NCBI GenBank assembly: GCA_963700515.1
Contig: CAVOXY010000036.1
Span: 62,001-126,000, forward strand
Reading direction: 5' to 3'
DNA: 64,000 nt
Origin: JAJRVM01 sp963700515
Lineage (GTDB): Bacteria > Planctomycetota > Planctomycetia > Pirellulales > Pirellulaceae
Every line of letters starts with the position of its first letter. Position 1 is the stretch's first letter. The notes under the pieces were generated by a model, which was not told the DNA's origin, made no database searches, and saw nothing but the letters and a program-made list of their open reading frames with translations. Of the stretch, positions 1 through 10,007 are shown piece by piece. The position numbers were made by a program, and so were the translations under genes.

Positions 1-1192
1 GGACGGGACTACCAGACCAAGACCTACCGCACGTTGGATGGTAAACGGGTCGCCGTCAACAGTTCTCAGGTCGAAAACTGGGCATTGCTGCAGAGGCCTG
101 GTTGGCCAAAAGACGGGTTTGCCCGGCTGTCGTGGAGCGAACGGATCACCCCGATCTACCGCGGCCAATCCAGTACCGAAGTCTGGTATATCGTGCATGA
201 CGGCAACCTCCAAGGACACACGCACCTGGTGGGCTACGACAAATCCACGAAGCTCAGGATCGGCTATATTGGACGCCACGGTTTCCGGACCGACACACCA
301 TCGCTGGAGGACCAATTCCCCGTCAATGGACGCCGCTACCGCTACTCGCGATACCTCGGTGCTTATCGCGGCGACCTCAGAACTGACTACTTATTGACCG
401 ACGAAGGTCTCGTGCGAATCGATTGGGATACACGAACGGTGAAGCTACTGTGGAAAGACCGCAATCCAATCAGGGTCGCGATGTCGTACGTGCGAGACAC
501 CAACGGCACGCTCATCAAGTCAAGCATTCTCGTCCGCACGCTTGATCGCGTGCACGTCCTGGACGTTGACGGAATTGAGCAGGGAAACTTTGTTCTGCCT
601 GAAGATCTGCGTGACGCCTCACACCTCGAATGGACACCACTGCCCAGCGGCAAGGCCCTGGCTTGGCGTCCCTCGGGAAAACACGATGAGCTGTTTTGGC
701 TTGATGCCAGTGGCGTCGTGCGGCAGGAACAAGTCGACTTGCTCAGGGCGAGACGGATATCCAACAGAGAGGCAACCATGATCTTATCGTTGGCCGCCCC
801 AGTACCGGCAGGTTTCGCCGTGGGTACCGCCGTGGCCCCGCTAGATCCGCCGGCGCATTCCGATGCAGGGAGCTACTGGGCGAGACTCGTCCCAGACTCT
901 GGCCGAGGTGTGGCCAGGCTTGCTGACGGTTGTCATCATCGGCGTGGTTCTTGCCTGGCTCTGTTATCGCCGTCAGTGCAAGTACGGGCTTCCCTGGACG
1001 CCACTGTGGGTCGTGCTGGTACTGCTCTTTGGTCTGCCGGCCTATTTCGGCTATTTGGCCCATCGTAAGTGGCCGGCGTGTTTGCCGTGTCCCGACTGTG
1101 GACGCAGCGTACCGCGCGATCGCCCAGAATGCTTCGCCTGCCACCGCGATTTTCCCGCTCCGGCCCCCAAGGGGACGGAAGTTTTCGCATGA
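1..1192 (+). CDS. Membrane protein with C-terminal zinc ribbon (5'-truncated, frameshifted)
   Basis: The reading frame is open from the first base, so the gene starts outside the window. The first roughly 285 codons look like a soluble, repeat-rich beta structure. Near 865-900 the frame breaks, and the downstream frame gives two hydrophobic segments (LLTVVIIGVVLAWL and a WVVLVLLFGLPAYFGYL-like stretch). These are followed by a four-cysteine zinc ribbon (CLPCPDCGR and CFACHRDF) just before the stop. That end resembles planctomycete membrane proteins encoded beside ABC transporters, but I cannot name the family. An extra base at the join would restore one continuous protein. Function unknown. 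Confidence 0.6.
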
Positions 1193-1253
1193 ATGCGAGA
1201 ATTGCCAAACGTACATCTGTCACGATACAATTGAGAACTGGGCACCTGCTGCG

Positions 1254-1844
1254 ATGCCTGACGTGGATGCGGCGACCGTATTCGGATTGTCTAACATGGC
1301 TAACACAACGGACCCACTTACCGCAGAAGAGCTAGTATCTCTGCCGGATAACGGCCAGCGTTGCGAACTTGTGGCCGGGGTACTGCACATGATGTCGCCT
1401 GCGGGTGGTCGTCACGGCCGAATCGCCGGAAAGCTGTTCCTGCGAGTTGGCAATCATGTGGAACAGAGGAAACTTGGCGAGACATTTGCCGCCGAAACCG
1501 GCTTCTTGCTGCAGCGAAACCCCGACACGGTACGAGCTCCGGATGTTTCCTTTGTCTCGCACCAGAGGTTGGGTGACTTAGCGGACTACGCTGGCTTTCT
1601 GCCTCTGGCCCCGGACATGGTGGCGGAAGTTGTTTCCCCGAGTGATGAATCCTCGGAAGTGGAGGCCAAGGCAACCGCGTGGCTCCAGGCCGGTGTCCGT
1701 GTCGTTCTGGTGGTTGATCCCCAAACCAGCTCAATTCGTGAATATCGTTCGCCAGATCAGATTCGAGTCTATCGTGATGGCGTCATCGAGCTGGGAGATA
1801 TCCTGGCGGATTTCAGACTAGACGTCGCCGAACTCTTCGGATGA
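1254..1844 (+). CDS. Uma2-family (DUF820) putative restriction-like endonuclease
   Basis: The product is about 196 residues in the PD-(D/E)XK-like Uma2 family, which is very abundant in planctomycetes and cyanobacteria. Family features are LTAEELVSLPDNGQRCELV at the N-terminus, VRAPDVSFV in the middle, and MVAEVVSPSDESSEVEAKA followed by VRVVLVVDP, which carry the usual acidic catalytic positions. Two start codons are possible: ATG at 1254, used here, or ATG at 1296. Neither has a strong ribosome-binding site. The biological role of Uma2 proteins is unsettled, and many copies are thought to move between genomes. Confidence 0.85.
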   Translation: MPDVDAATVFGLSNMANTTDPLTAEELVSLPDNGQRCELVAGVLHMMSPAGGRHGRIAGKLFLRVGNHVEQRKLGETFAAETGFLLQRNPDTVRAPDVSFVSHQRLGDLADYAGFLPLAPDMVAEVVSPSDESSEVEAKATAWLQAGVRVVLVVDPQTSSIREYRSPDQIRVYRDGVIELGDILADFRLDVAELFG

Positions 1845-1979
1845 TGTTTGCAGATGCCGGTTTCAACAGGTCAACCAGAATTCACGCGGGATCAATTGGA
1901 ACTAAATGGGATTGCGTGAAGTGGGGAGCATCTCATTGCCCCAAGATCGGGCAAATCTGTTTAGGCGGTCATTCACCTG

Positions 1980-2288
1980 TAGCGGACCAGTTGTCGTCCC
2001 ACCGAGGCGGGCTCGGTGGAAACGTGTGAGGTGTGGGCCCTGGGTAGCGGACCAGTTGTCGTCCCACCGAGGCGGGCTCGGTGGAAACGTGTGAGGTGTC
2101 GGCGATCGGTAGCGGGCCAGTTGGCGTACCACCGAGACGGGCTCGGTGGAAACGTGTGAGGTGTCGGCCCTCGGTAGCGGACCAGTTGTCGTCCCACCGA
2201 GACGGGCTCGGTGGAAACGTGTGAGGTGTGGGCCCTGGGTAGCGGGCCAGTTGTCGTCCCACCGAGGCGGGCTCGGTGGAAACGTGTG
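1980..2288. repeat. 65-bp tandem repeat, 4.75 copies, each with a hairpin
   Basis: Units begin at 1980, 2045, 2110, 2175 and 2240 with an exact 65-bp period. Each holds a perfect 8-bp inverted repeat (CCACCGAG, a 5-base loop, CTCGGTGG). The loop varies between GCGGG and ACGGG while the arms stay constant. The open frames crossing the array are repetitive artefacts on both strands and I do not call them genes. The array lies between the Uma2 gene and the 3' end of mutY. Confidence 0.95.
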
Positions 2289-2317
2289 GCGCGAACTGCG
2301 GGACTCAACTCACGTCG

Positions 2318-3496
2318 TCAGCCTGTTGGAGACACTGGCAGATCTTTCCGTCCGGTGACACTCAGCGGATAGTCGGCCGTCTCGGCCAGTGTGACCCACC
2401 GCTGCTGCTGCCTCGATCGCCGTTGTGCCGCTCGCGGAGGGGTCAGGCACGTTGCCAGGTGGCAGTGGAGTGTGATGCGGAAGCGGGTCACACCGTGACG
2501 GATCGTTGTCAGCGGTCGCTGCAAGGAGACGGTCAGTCCGGTCAGTGAGGCGACGCCCTGTACCAGTTCCGCCTCCAGTTGCTTGCCGCGCGCCTGAGAG
2601 AGGGGAAAACGAGGCACATCCCACAATCCCTCCCAGCGTTCACCCTTCTGGCAGCGCCGCAGCAGGATCTTGTCATCGACCTGCACGACCACGGCAGCTT
2701 CACGTAGCGGCACATACTGGGTCTGCTGTTTGGGCCGCGGGATCTGCTCCTGCCAACCACGCTGCCTGGTAGGGCAGAGCGCGGCGACAGGACACTCGGC
2801 GCAGGCGGGTTGGCGTGGCACACAGAGAAGGCTTCCCAATTCCATCAGAGCCTGGTTGAAGTCACCAACGCGTCGGCGCGGCAACAGCGTTTCGGCGAAC
2901 GCCCACAATCGCGTCTGGCCTTCTCGACTCCGCGGATCTCCCATAAAGGCCAGCAGACGGCTCAGCACGCGGACCGTATTGGCTTCCAGAATGGGGTGTC
3001 GTTGATCGAGCGCGATCGAGAGGATGGCTCCGGCCGTATAGCGTCCGATACCGGGCAGATCGCGCACCAGTTCGATCGACGTGGGAAACTCTCCCGCGTG
3101 CTGCTGCACGATCATCCGTGCGGCGGCGTGTAATTGGCGTGCACGACGATAGTATCCCAAGCCTTCCCAGTACCGCAGTACCTGCTGCTCGGACGCCCCC
3201 GCCAAGTCGCTCACGGTGGCAAAACGCTGTAGGAACCGCTGGTAGTACGGAATCACCGTCGCCACCTGCGTCTGTTGCAGCATGATTTCGCTGATCCACG
3301 TTTCGTACAGGCCTGGCGAAGGGCGCCAAGGCAACTCCCGCGCACAGCGCGTGAACCAACGGAGCAGGCTACGTCGGAGCCGTTGTTTCCAATCCGCATC
3401 CGGCCAGGGGTCGGGTTCAATCTCTTGGCCCGCAGCGGCGTGTGGCAGACCGGTTTGCCGATCGTTGTCTCGGTCCCTCTGGCGCTGTTGCTTCAC
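2318..3496 (-). CDS. mutY: A/G-specific adenine glycosylase MutY
   Basis: The 392-residue product would remove adenine mispaired with 8-oxoguanine. Visible features are the helix-hairpin-helix region (LPGIGRYTAGAI), the family motif with catalytic Glu (SEIMLQQTQV), and a complete [4Fe-4S] site spaced C-x6-C-x2-C-x5-C near residues 240-260. A C-terminal NUDIX-like domain begins around LREAAVVVQVDDKILL. The segment aligning with the catalytic Asp of E. coli MutY (PILDGN) reads PILEAN here, so Asp is replaced by Glu. The start overlaps the end of the upstream PpiC gene by four bases, suggesting translational coupling. Confidence 0.93.
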   Translation of the reverse strand: MKQQRQRDRDNDRQTGLPHAAAGQEIEPDPWPDADWKQRLRRSLLRWFTRCARELPWRPSPGLYETWISEIMLQQTQVATVIPYYQRFLQRFATVSDLAGASEQQVLRYWEGLGYYRRARQLHAAARMIVQQHAGEFPTSIELVRDLPGIGRYTAGAILSIALDQRHPILEANTVRVLSRLLAFMGDPRSREGQTRLWAFAETLLPRRRVGDFNQALMELGSLLCVPRQPACAECPVAALCPTRQRGWQEQIPRPKQQTQYVPLREAAVVVQVDDKILLRRCQKGERWEGLWDVPRFPLSQARGKQLEAELVQGVASLTGLTVSLQRPLTTIRHGVTRFRITLHCHLATCLTPPRAAQRRSRQQQRWVTLAETADYPLSVTGRKDLPVSPTG

Positions 3497-4537
3497 TTCC
3501 CTGCCTGCTCATCTTCGGATGTGGTTGGTTCGGTTTTCTGATCTGGGGGGAGTACTAGCTGCCTGGTGCCGGGCTGGAAATGTGGCACCGTTTCCGTGTA
3601 TTGGACATCTTGCAACGGATGAGGCCGCTCGACGTGCCAGCGGAACAGGTACTGCGGCACGGCATTAGTCAGTTTCTCGCGCATCAAGCCAGGTCTTCTC
3701 GCCCGGTTTGATCTCCAGGCACTGGATCAAGTGCACACCGTACGGACTCACAATCGGCTCGCTAATCCCTCCGACTTCCAGCGCGAAGGCGGCCCGCGTG
3801 AAGAAATCAGGCATGGGGCCGTCGCACGAGATCCAATCGAGCTGCCCGCCGCTGCCGCTGCTGGGCGACTGCGAATATTTTCGAGCGGCGTCGGCAAACG
3901 TGATCTTTCCCGAGAGGATCTCCTGCCGGATCTGCCGCGCACGCGCCAGCAGTTGCTCGGCCGGTGCCGCACTTTGTTTCTCCACTGCCTCGCTCTTCAA
4001 CAACACTTGAGCGACCCGCAACGTGGTCCCGTCGAACTCCCTCCGATGCCGATCGAAATAACGCTGCAGATTCTCATCGGTCAGGTACTTGGACAGGCAA
4101 CGCTTCCAACTCAGTTGCCACCGCAACTGCTGGCGGAGAATCGGTTCCTGGATCTCCTGCGCTCGGCAGTAATCGTCGAGAGTCTTCTCCTGCCGGGCAA
4201 GGTCATCGCTGAGTCGCCGGACTTCCAAGTCGACTTCCTGAACGCTGGCAGCTTCCCCTCGCTCTTCCAAGCTGGCCAAGACCATCTGTCGTTCAATAAG
4301 CTGCCGGAGAGCCTCCGCCTGAAGCAATACGCGAGCCTGGGGCGTGGCGTCACGTCCGCCGAGCGATTGTCGTACGCGTTGCTCGACTTCCGCCACGTAA
4401 ATCGACTCACTATTGACCGTCGCGGCCACTCTTAACTCGACTGCCGGCGCAGTCGTCGGCGTATCCTGATTGGCAATCGGCTGCTGGGCCTCCGCGCCGC
4501 CGCATGCCAGCAGGATCAGAGCGAACAATCGCACCAT
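3493..4537 (-). CDS. PpiC/SurA-type peptidyl-prolyl isomerase, exported, one frameshift
   Basis: An N-terminal hydrophobic segment ending LILLACGG suggests a signal peptide, possibly a lipoprotein with Cys12. A long helical SurA-like chaperone region follows, then a parvulin domain (LRVAQVLLKSEA, ITFADAARKYSQSPS, GQLDWI, PYGVHLIQCLEIKPGEKTW). The frame ends early at about 3665, but the next frame continues the expected C-terminus (REKLTNAVPQYLFRW, DVQYTETVPHF, PGTRQLVLP). One extra base near 3675 therefore splits the gene. It probably folds exported outer-membrane or secreted proteins. Its end overlaps mutY by four bases. Confidence 0.8.
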
Positions 4538-4657
4538 CAGATGACCTTTCCGTTTCGCGTAAAACGCCGCTGCAGATCGGACAGAGTGGTTATGGCCGTT
4601 TGGATTTCCGTAACACTTTAGCGGATTGCAGTGGCAACTTCATGAACTTCATGGACT

Positions 4658-4678
4658 CCCCTGGGCTTGCCCCAGGGG
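4658..4678. terminator. GC-rich stem-loop downstream of the 4824-6089 gene
   Basis: Perfect 8-bp arms CCCCTGGG and CCCAGGGG flank a 5-base loop. It lies in the 286-bp gap between two minus-strand genes, in the 3' untranslated region of the upstream one. There is no clear U-tract, so it may be a processing or REP-like hairpin rather than a classical terminator. A second imperfect GC-rich repeat (around 4728-4765) follows. Confidence 0.45.
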
Positions 4679-4823
4679 TGAACACGATTGGCCAGCTACC
4701 CGCGAAACCAATATCCCCGCGACTTGTCCGGCCCGCCGCCGGGACAAGCCCGCCGGTGGACGGGCAGTCACCCTACGCCTTGCATCACAGACTTATCGTA
4801 TGCGGTTTCGCCATTCGGCTAAA

Positions 4824-6089
4824 CTACGGCAGAGCGATCTTCTTCAGCGTAAACTGCATCGGCTGGCGAATGATCAAGGAAGGCGTCTCGTAGACGAATT
4901 GGTAGTCCGACAGTGGCCGGCCGAGAGCAAACAGGTAGGCAATTTGAATACTGTTTGCCGTCTGATTGATGACTCGATAACTCCCGTATTCCACTCGTCC
5001 ACCCGCGGCATCGATCAGACAAGCTCCGTTCTTGAGAATCCACCCGCGATGTGACTCCAAAGCGTTTGACGCTTCGTCATATTCGATCCGCAGAATAATC
5101 TCGTCAATGTCGTCATTCTTGCGTGTCTTGTCGAATGTCACCGTGACGCCCGCGCGCTTTTCTTGCCGCCCCTCTGCTTTCTCCAACTCGGGAAACTTGA
5201 AGACTTCCTTTCTCCCTGGAATCATCACGTCAAAGGTCCCCTGCAACGAAGCGATGAACTCGGCATCGCGTGGCGGGAGTTTGAGCGGCAGCTCCATCTC
5301 AATCATTGACAGATCGCTTTCGATGGCCGCCGTCAGCCGACCGCGCAGATGGTCCGTGGGAACGGCGCGGCCGAGATTATCGCGAGCCACAATCTCTGAG
5401 AGCGGCACAGAGATCGAAATCGGCTTGGTCTTCGGTTCCCAGGCGATGGACAGTCGCACGCGGAGCCCCGATACCGCCGCGTTTCGCAAGTCCCGCACCG
5501 CCGTCACGTGGGTCGCTTCCAGACGGAACGGCCCTTCGTAGTAAGCACTGTCAAAGCGATCTATTTGCCCGTCTGGGCGGGGCTCGACACGCACCGTCCC
5601 ACTCTGCCCCGCGTAGGGATCGACCGCCAGTTTGACCTGGTCCAGCACCCGGTCAAACGCTTCCCAGAACGGCACCTGAGGTAGATCCACTGTCACGCGC
5701 TCGTTCTCCAGATCTTCATACCCTTCGATCTGATTCCCGGTCGCCTGTTGGATCGTCCGCAGCGCCTCAGCCAGGCTGATGGTCCCCTGGAGCGTGACAC
5801 GGGAGGGTTCGACAACCTGTCTGGCATACTCCACCTGCAATTGACTGCGGACCCGCGCCAGCCGCTCTTTCAGCTCGGGAGACATGCGTGCCTCGGCAGG
5901 TGGCAGCAACTCGAGAACTCCGGGCCCCAGCTTGATCAACTCCGCTTCGGCGCTCTGCCGTCGCGCCCGCTGATCGTCGTCCAATTGGCGCACCAACTTC
6001 GCGACTTCCCCCGCCGTATCAGGCTGCTGGGACGCATCGGACTGCGACAAACAGGATCCCATGAGGATCAGTAGTGACGATAGCATCAT
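4824..6089 (-). CDS. Exported planctomycete hypothetical protein
   Basis: The product has 421 residues with a short N-terminal hydrophobic segment (MMLSSLLILMGSCLSQ) that could be a signal peptide or weak lipobox at Cys13. Residues about 27-85 form a charged helical stretch resembling the HEAT-like lead-in (KLGPGVLELLPPAEA) common in exported planctomycete proteins. The remainder is beta-rich with no motif I recognise. Its start overlaps the stop of the VOC gene by four bases, so the two are probably co-transcribed. No function is assigned. Confidence 0.75.
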   Translation of the reverse strand: MMLSSLLILMGSCLSQSDASQQPDTAGEVAKLVRQLDDDQRARRQSAEAELIKLGPGVLELLPPAEARMSPELKERLARVRSQLQVEYARQVVEPSRVTLQGTISLAEALRTIQQATGNQIEGYEDLENERVTVDLPQVPFWEAFDRVLDQVKLAVDPYAGQSGTVRVEPRPDGQIDRFDSAYYEGPFRLEATHVTAVRDLRNAAVSGLRVRLSIAWEPKTKPISISVPLSEIVARDNLGRAVPTDHLRGRLTAAIESDLSMIEMELPLKLPPRDAEFIASLQGTFDVMIPGRKEVFKFPELEKAEGRQEKRAGVTVTFDKTRKNDDIDEIILRIEYDEASNALESHRGWILKNGACLIDAAGGRVEYGSYRVINQTANSIQIAYLFALGRPLSDYQFVYETPSLIIRQPMQFTLKKIALP

Positions 6090-6884
6090 TCGGAATCTTC
6101 CACCGTTTCGGACATCTCCACAAGGTCAAACACGGCCCCCTGGGCGTCTCCCACCATCGCAAAACGCCCTTCGGGAATGTCATAGGGATGCACATGCACG
6201 AAGCCACCCAATTGCCGGACCTGATCGACCGTGATGTCGACACTCCTCACGGCGAAATAGGTCATCCAACGAGGGGGCATATCACCCCATCGCTCGTCCA
6301 TCTGCAACATACCACTGTTCTCTTCTTCGCCTTGCTGTACCACGTAATACTTGGACCACGCAGACTTGTAGTCGGAGAATTCCCAGCCAAACAACTGATT
6401 GTAGAAGGTGCGTGCCGTTTCGATGTCGCGCGTTAACAGTTCATGCCAGCAGGAGCAGTGATAGTCCTGCGTGACATCGTGCGCCAAAATGGGTCCCTTT
6501 TTGCCATAGCCCCACCTGGGCACCAGTCGGATCGCGAATGAATGCCAGCGTACCCGCCTCACTGATCTGCGTGACTGGGACCGTCACCTCCCCCCCCAAC
6601 CGCGCTACCTGCTGGCAAGTGACCCGTACATCGTCCACATGAATGTAGCTGTTCCACGCGGCCGGCAGATTCTTCGCCAGCATCGTGTCGTTCATTTGCC
6701 CGAGGCCCGCCACCCTCTTTCCAGCCAGCTGGAAGTACGCGTAGGGGGGGCCGCCCGGCAACTCCGTGTCAACGCTCTCCCAGCCCAATAACTTGCCGTA
6801 GAACTGACCTGCAGCCGCCATATCTCGAGCGGTCAGATCGACCCAAGCGAACTGTCCTTGCTCGTAGTGGGTACGGATTGCCAT
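6086..6884 (-). CDS. Two-domain VOC (glyoxalase/bleomycin-resistance fold) protein, one frameshift
   Basis: Two VOC domains lie in tandem. Domain 1 begins QFAWVDLTARDMAAAGQFYGKL and domain 2 begins WHELLTRDIETARTFYNQLFGW. They are in different frames. The break lies in a run of five A (sense strand) at about 6498-6502, and dropping one A gives a continuous LWQKGPILAHDV linker. The ATG at 6884 has a good ribosome-binding site (AAGGGA), better than the longer upstream frame. The tandem layout resembles Cfp30B-type VOC proteins of unknown substrate. It could be a dioxygenase, isomerase or binding protein. Confidence 0.85.
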
Positions 6885-7420
6885 AGCTGTCCCTTTACTG
6901 CGTGAGTGACGACGGAAGGCAGGCCGGGAGGGCCCGTCCTTCCCTCCCTCGACTGCGTGATACTGCGCCATTGTACCCGACTGCGATCCACGCGTCGTCG
7001 ACTCGCCATAACCGCTGAATTCCGCATTACCGGCACGCCCCGGCTGGGCCGACTCCGGCGGCAGATGGCAATCGGGTGAGCTCCCCGCCAATCGTGGTAT
7101 CGCCTGGGTGCCTGCACCCGCCCCGAAAGTTCCTGTAGAATACCCGGTTTGCGCGATCCGGCAGGTCGCACAAGTGCCAAAATCCCCTCGGTCGCTACGG
7201 ACCCCGAACTAGTTCCCGGCGGCGGATCGAAATCCCTTGTGGCCCACCTGCCCGCCTGCCGAACTTGCTCAATGCAACTGCGCGGATGCGCGCAGCTCGC
7301 CTCTGGGGTGAGCGCGGAGACAATCGTCTACCGGACAAACGGTGGTGGTATCGTGCGGGCAGCGCCCGGTGAGCGCGGCGATTCTGTGTAGTGTCGAAAC
7401 GGCTTCGGGAGCATTGACCG
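6885..7420. other. Intergenic region between divergent genes
   Basis: This 536-bp stretch separates the minus-strand VOC gene from plus-strand glgA and must carry both promoters. Short open frames on both strands show no recognisable similarity or codon pattern and were not called. I see no repeat or RNA gene. Confidence 0.5.
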
Positions 7421-8899
7421 TTGAATATCGTATTTGCCAGCAGTGAAGTCGTCCCGTTCGCCAAGACCGGCGGTTTAGCGGACGTTGTCGAGGCGTTACC
7501 ACGCGAACTGGAAAAACTCGGGCACCATCCGATCGTCTTTGTGCCAGCCTATCCCCAAACTCGCGATTGTGGCCTGCCGCTGGAGCCGACAGACATTCAG
7601 GTGTCGGTCACGGTAGGGTCCAAGGTCGTGGCCGGACGGTTGCTGCGCAGTCACTTGCGCGATTCCCAAGTGCCGGTCTACCTGGTCGAGCAGGACGGCT
7701 ATTTCGACCGACCGCAATTGTATCGTGACATCGGCAGCGATTATAAGGACAACTGTGAACGGTTCGCGTTCTTCTGCCGCGCCGTGATGCAGTCATTAGG
7801 CGCACTGGGCGTCCCGATTGACGTGCTGCACTGTAACGATTGGCAAACCGGTCTGATACCGGCATATCTGCAGATCGAACATGCTCACATGCCGTTCTAC
7901 AAGCGCATCGCCTGCTTGTACACGATTCACAACCTGGCGTTCCAGGGCAGTTTCTGGCACTGGGATATGCTCCTGACAGGTTTGGATTGGAAGTACTTCA
8001 ATTGGCACCAAATGGAGTTTCACGGCCATCTGAATTTGCTGAAGACGGGGATCGTGTTTTCGGATGCCATCAATACGGTCAGTCCTCAATACGCCAAGGA
8101 AATCCAAGAGGCTCCGCTGGGCTGCAGCTTGGAAGGAGTGCTGCGGCATCGCAGCGACGTGCTCAGCGGCATCCTCAACGGCGTCAACTACGATACCTGG
8201 GATCCGAGCCACGATCAGTTGATTTCGAGCAATTACGATGCGCGGACGTGGCAGCAGGGCAAAGCGCAATGCAAAGCGTCGCTGCAGCAGGAACTGGGCC
8301 TGCCGGTCGAACCACGTCACCCGCTGATTGGATTGGTGGGTCGCCTGGCCGATCAAAAGGGGTGGGATCTGGTGGCCGAAGTGATGCAGCGGTGGGTCGG
8401 CCATCGGGACGCGCAGTGGGTCATCCTCGGCACGGGCGAGGACACCTATCATCACTTGTTGTATCGTATGTCGCGCGAACATCCGCACAAGGTTGTCGCC
8501 CGGCTGGAATTCTCCGACCACATGGCTCACGCCATTGAAGCGGGATCGGACATGTTCGTGATGGCCAGTCGCTATGAACCGTGTGGCCTCAATCAGTTGT
8601 ACAGCCTTCGCTACGGTTCGGTCCCGATTGTGCATCGCACGGGCGGATTGGCCGACACGATCACCGATGCCACGCTCGAGAATCTCGCCTCCGGAGTGGC
8701 CAACGGTTTTTCCTTCACGACCTACGACGCGGGCAACCTGGAAGAGGCGCTGACTCGCGCTTGCCACATGTATGCGCACGAACCCGACAAGTGGAAGCAT
8801 CTCGTCGAAACCGGTATGCGTCAGGACTGGTCCTGGACCCGTAGCGCTCAACAATACCTGGACCTGTACGCTCAGATCGTCGCCAAAAAACGCGGCTGA
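7421..8899 (+). CDS. glgA: Glycogen synthase (ADP-glucose type, GT5)
   Basis: The intact 492-residue product has the bacterial GlgA layout. The N-terminal glucan/ADP-glucose loop is KTGGLADVVEALP at residues 15-27, with HCNDWQTGLIP near 145 and LVGRLADQKGWDL near 310. The C-terminal GT-B signature is SRYEPCGLNQLYSLRYG, followed by RTGGLADTI. It transfers glucose from ADP-glucose to the non-reducing end of glycogen. Translation begins at a TTG preceded by GGGAG. galT and a GH57 enzyme follow downstream, suggesting a storage-glucan and sugar-phosphate neighbourhood, although a repeat array separates them. Confidence 0.95.
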   Translation: MNIVFASSEVVPFAKTGGLADVVEALPRELEKLGHHPIVFVPAYPQTRDCGLPLEPTDIQVSVTVGSKVVAGRLLRSHLRDSQVPVYLVEQDGYFDRPQLYRDIGSDYKDNCERFAFFCRAVMQSLGALGVPIDVLHCNDWQTGLIPAYLQIEHAHMPFYKRIACLYTIHNLAFQGSFWHWDMLLTGLDWKYFNWHQMEFHGHLNLLKTGIVFSDAINTVSPQYAKEIQEAPLGCSLEGVLRHRSDVLSGILNGVNYDTWDPSHDQLISSNYDARTWQQGKAQCKASLQQELGLPVEPRHPLIGLVGRLADQKGWDLVAEVMQRWVGHRDAQWVILGTGEDTYHHLLYRMSREHPHKVVARLEFSDHMAHAIEAGSDMFVMASRYEPCGLNQLYSLRYGSVPIVHRTGGLADTITDATLENLASGVANGFSFTTYDAGNLEEALTRACHMYAHEPDKWKHLVETGMRQDWSWTRSAQQYLDLYAQIVAKKRG

Positions 8900-8917
8900 A
8901 CGCGTTTTCTGCTGAGA

Positions 8918-9556
8918 GTAGCTGAGCCCGCCAAGGGCTCAGTGAAACGGCTTAACGTAATGAGGCTCCGCGGAAGCCTCGGCGGCTTCAGCTACTCCCG
9001 TAGCTGAGCCCGCCAAGGGCTCAGCCGAAGCTCGCCAACGCGGTCCACACACCGGAAGCCTAGGCGACGTAGCTGAGCCCGCCAAGGGCTCAGTGAACTG
9101 GCTTAACGTAATGAGGCTCCGCTGAAGCCTCGGCGGCTTCAGCTACTCCCGTAGCTGAGCCCGCCAAGGGCTCAGTGAACTGGCTTAACGTAATGAGGCT
9201 CCGCTGAAGCCTCGGCGGCTTCAGCTACTCCCGTAGCTGAGCCCGCCAAGGGCTCAGTGAACTGGCTTAACCTAATGAGACTCCGCTGAAGCCTCGGCGG
9301 CTTCAGCTACTCCCGTAGCTGAGCCCGCCAAGGGCTCAGTGAACTGGCTTAACCTAATGAGGCTCCGCTGAAGCCTCGGCGGCTTCAGCTACTCCCGTAG
9401 CTGAGCCCGCCAAGGGCTCAGTGAACTGGCTTAACCTAATGAGGCTCCGCTGAAGCCTCGGCGGCTTCAGCTACTCCCGTAGCTGAGCCCGCCAAGGGCT
9501 CAGTGAACTGGCTTAACGTAATAAGGCTCCGCTGAAGCCTCGGCGGCTTCAGCTAC
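8918..9556. repeat. Array of 82-bp tandem repeats with two hairpins per unit
   Basis: Units start at 8918, 9000, 9069, 9151, 9233, 9315, 9397 and 9479. Seven are full length. The one at 9000 is cut to 69 bp and keeps only the first hairpin. Hairpin 1 is CTGAGCCC/GGGCTCAG and hairpin 2 is GCTGAAGCC/GGCTTCAGC. The outer ends (GTAGCTGA and TCAGCTAC) are also complementary, so a unit could fold as one cloverleaf-like structure. Units differ at only a few positions. No convincing coding potential. Confidence 0.95.
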
Positions 9557-10007
9557 CACTCGCTAACTAGCAATTACTTACGGATTCCCTCGCGTTCATT
9601 ATTTGCCGCCATTTCGAGCGGCCGAAGAAGGCCAGCATTGGCTGATGTCGGGCAGGCATGCCAGTCGATCGGGGGTGTGCGGGATTGTCAAAAACCGCAC
9701 CACTGCGCACAATCCCCTTCCAGACGTTGCCGATGGTAGGCGGGGCACGCACTTGGGTTGATATTCGGCTGTCCGGCACGGTCTCCGACAGCGGCCAGCT
9801 CTTCTGGCTCGCACTCCACTGCGTAATTTCGGTTGGCCGCGGGGCGACCGAATGAGTGCGATTCTGAGGGTTCAGCCCCACCGGGGTTGATCCACCGGGT
9901 TGGGCACCTTTCTGGCCCGCGTGCGGGGGAGTACGGTGAGCGAGGGTCAGACATTCGTGCCGCGCCACATCGCAGTACACGATTCATCATCCACGGCGTG
10001 ATTCGGT
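9557..10007. other. Intergenic region before galT
   Basis: After the repeat array there are about 450 bp without a gene I can support. A 137-codon minus-strand frame (9567-9980) has no recognisable domain and unusual composition, and may be a decayed fragment. The galT promoter should lie here. Confidence 0.45.

Noticed and set aside
1902..2308. Overlapping open frames on both strands through the 65-bp repeat, giving Thr/Pro/His-rich repetitive peptides
   Set aside because: The 65-bp period is not a multiple of three, so the peptides change frame between units and repeat the same DNA. There is no start signal or domain. They are by-products of the repeat.
9567..9980. A 137-codon minus-strand frame between the repeat array and galT
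   Set aside because: No recognisable domain, odd composition and no ribosome-binding site. It may be a decayed fragment but is not supportable as a gene.
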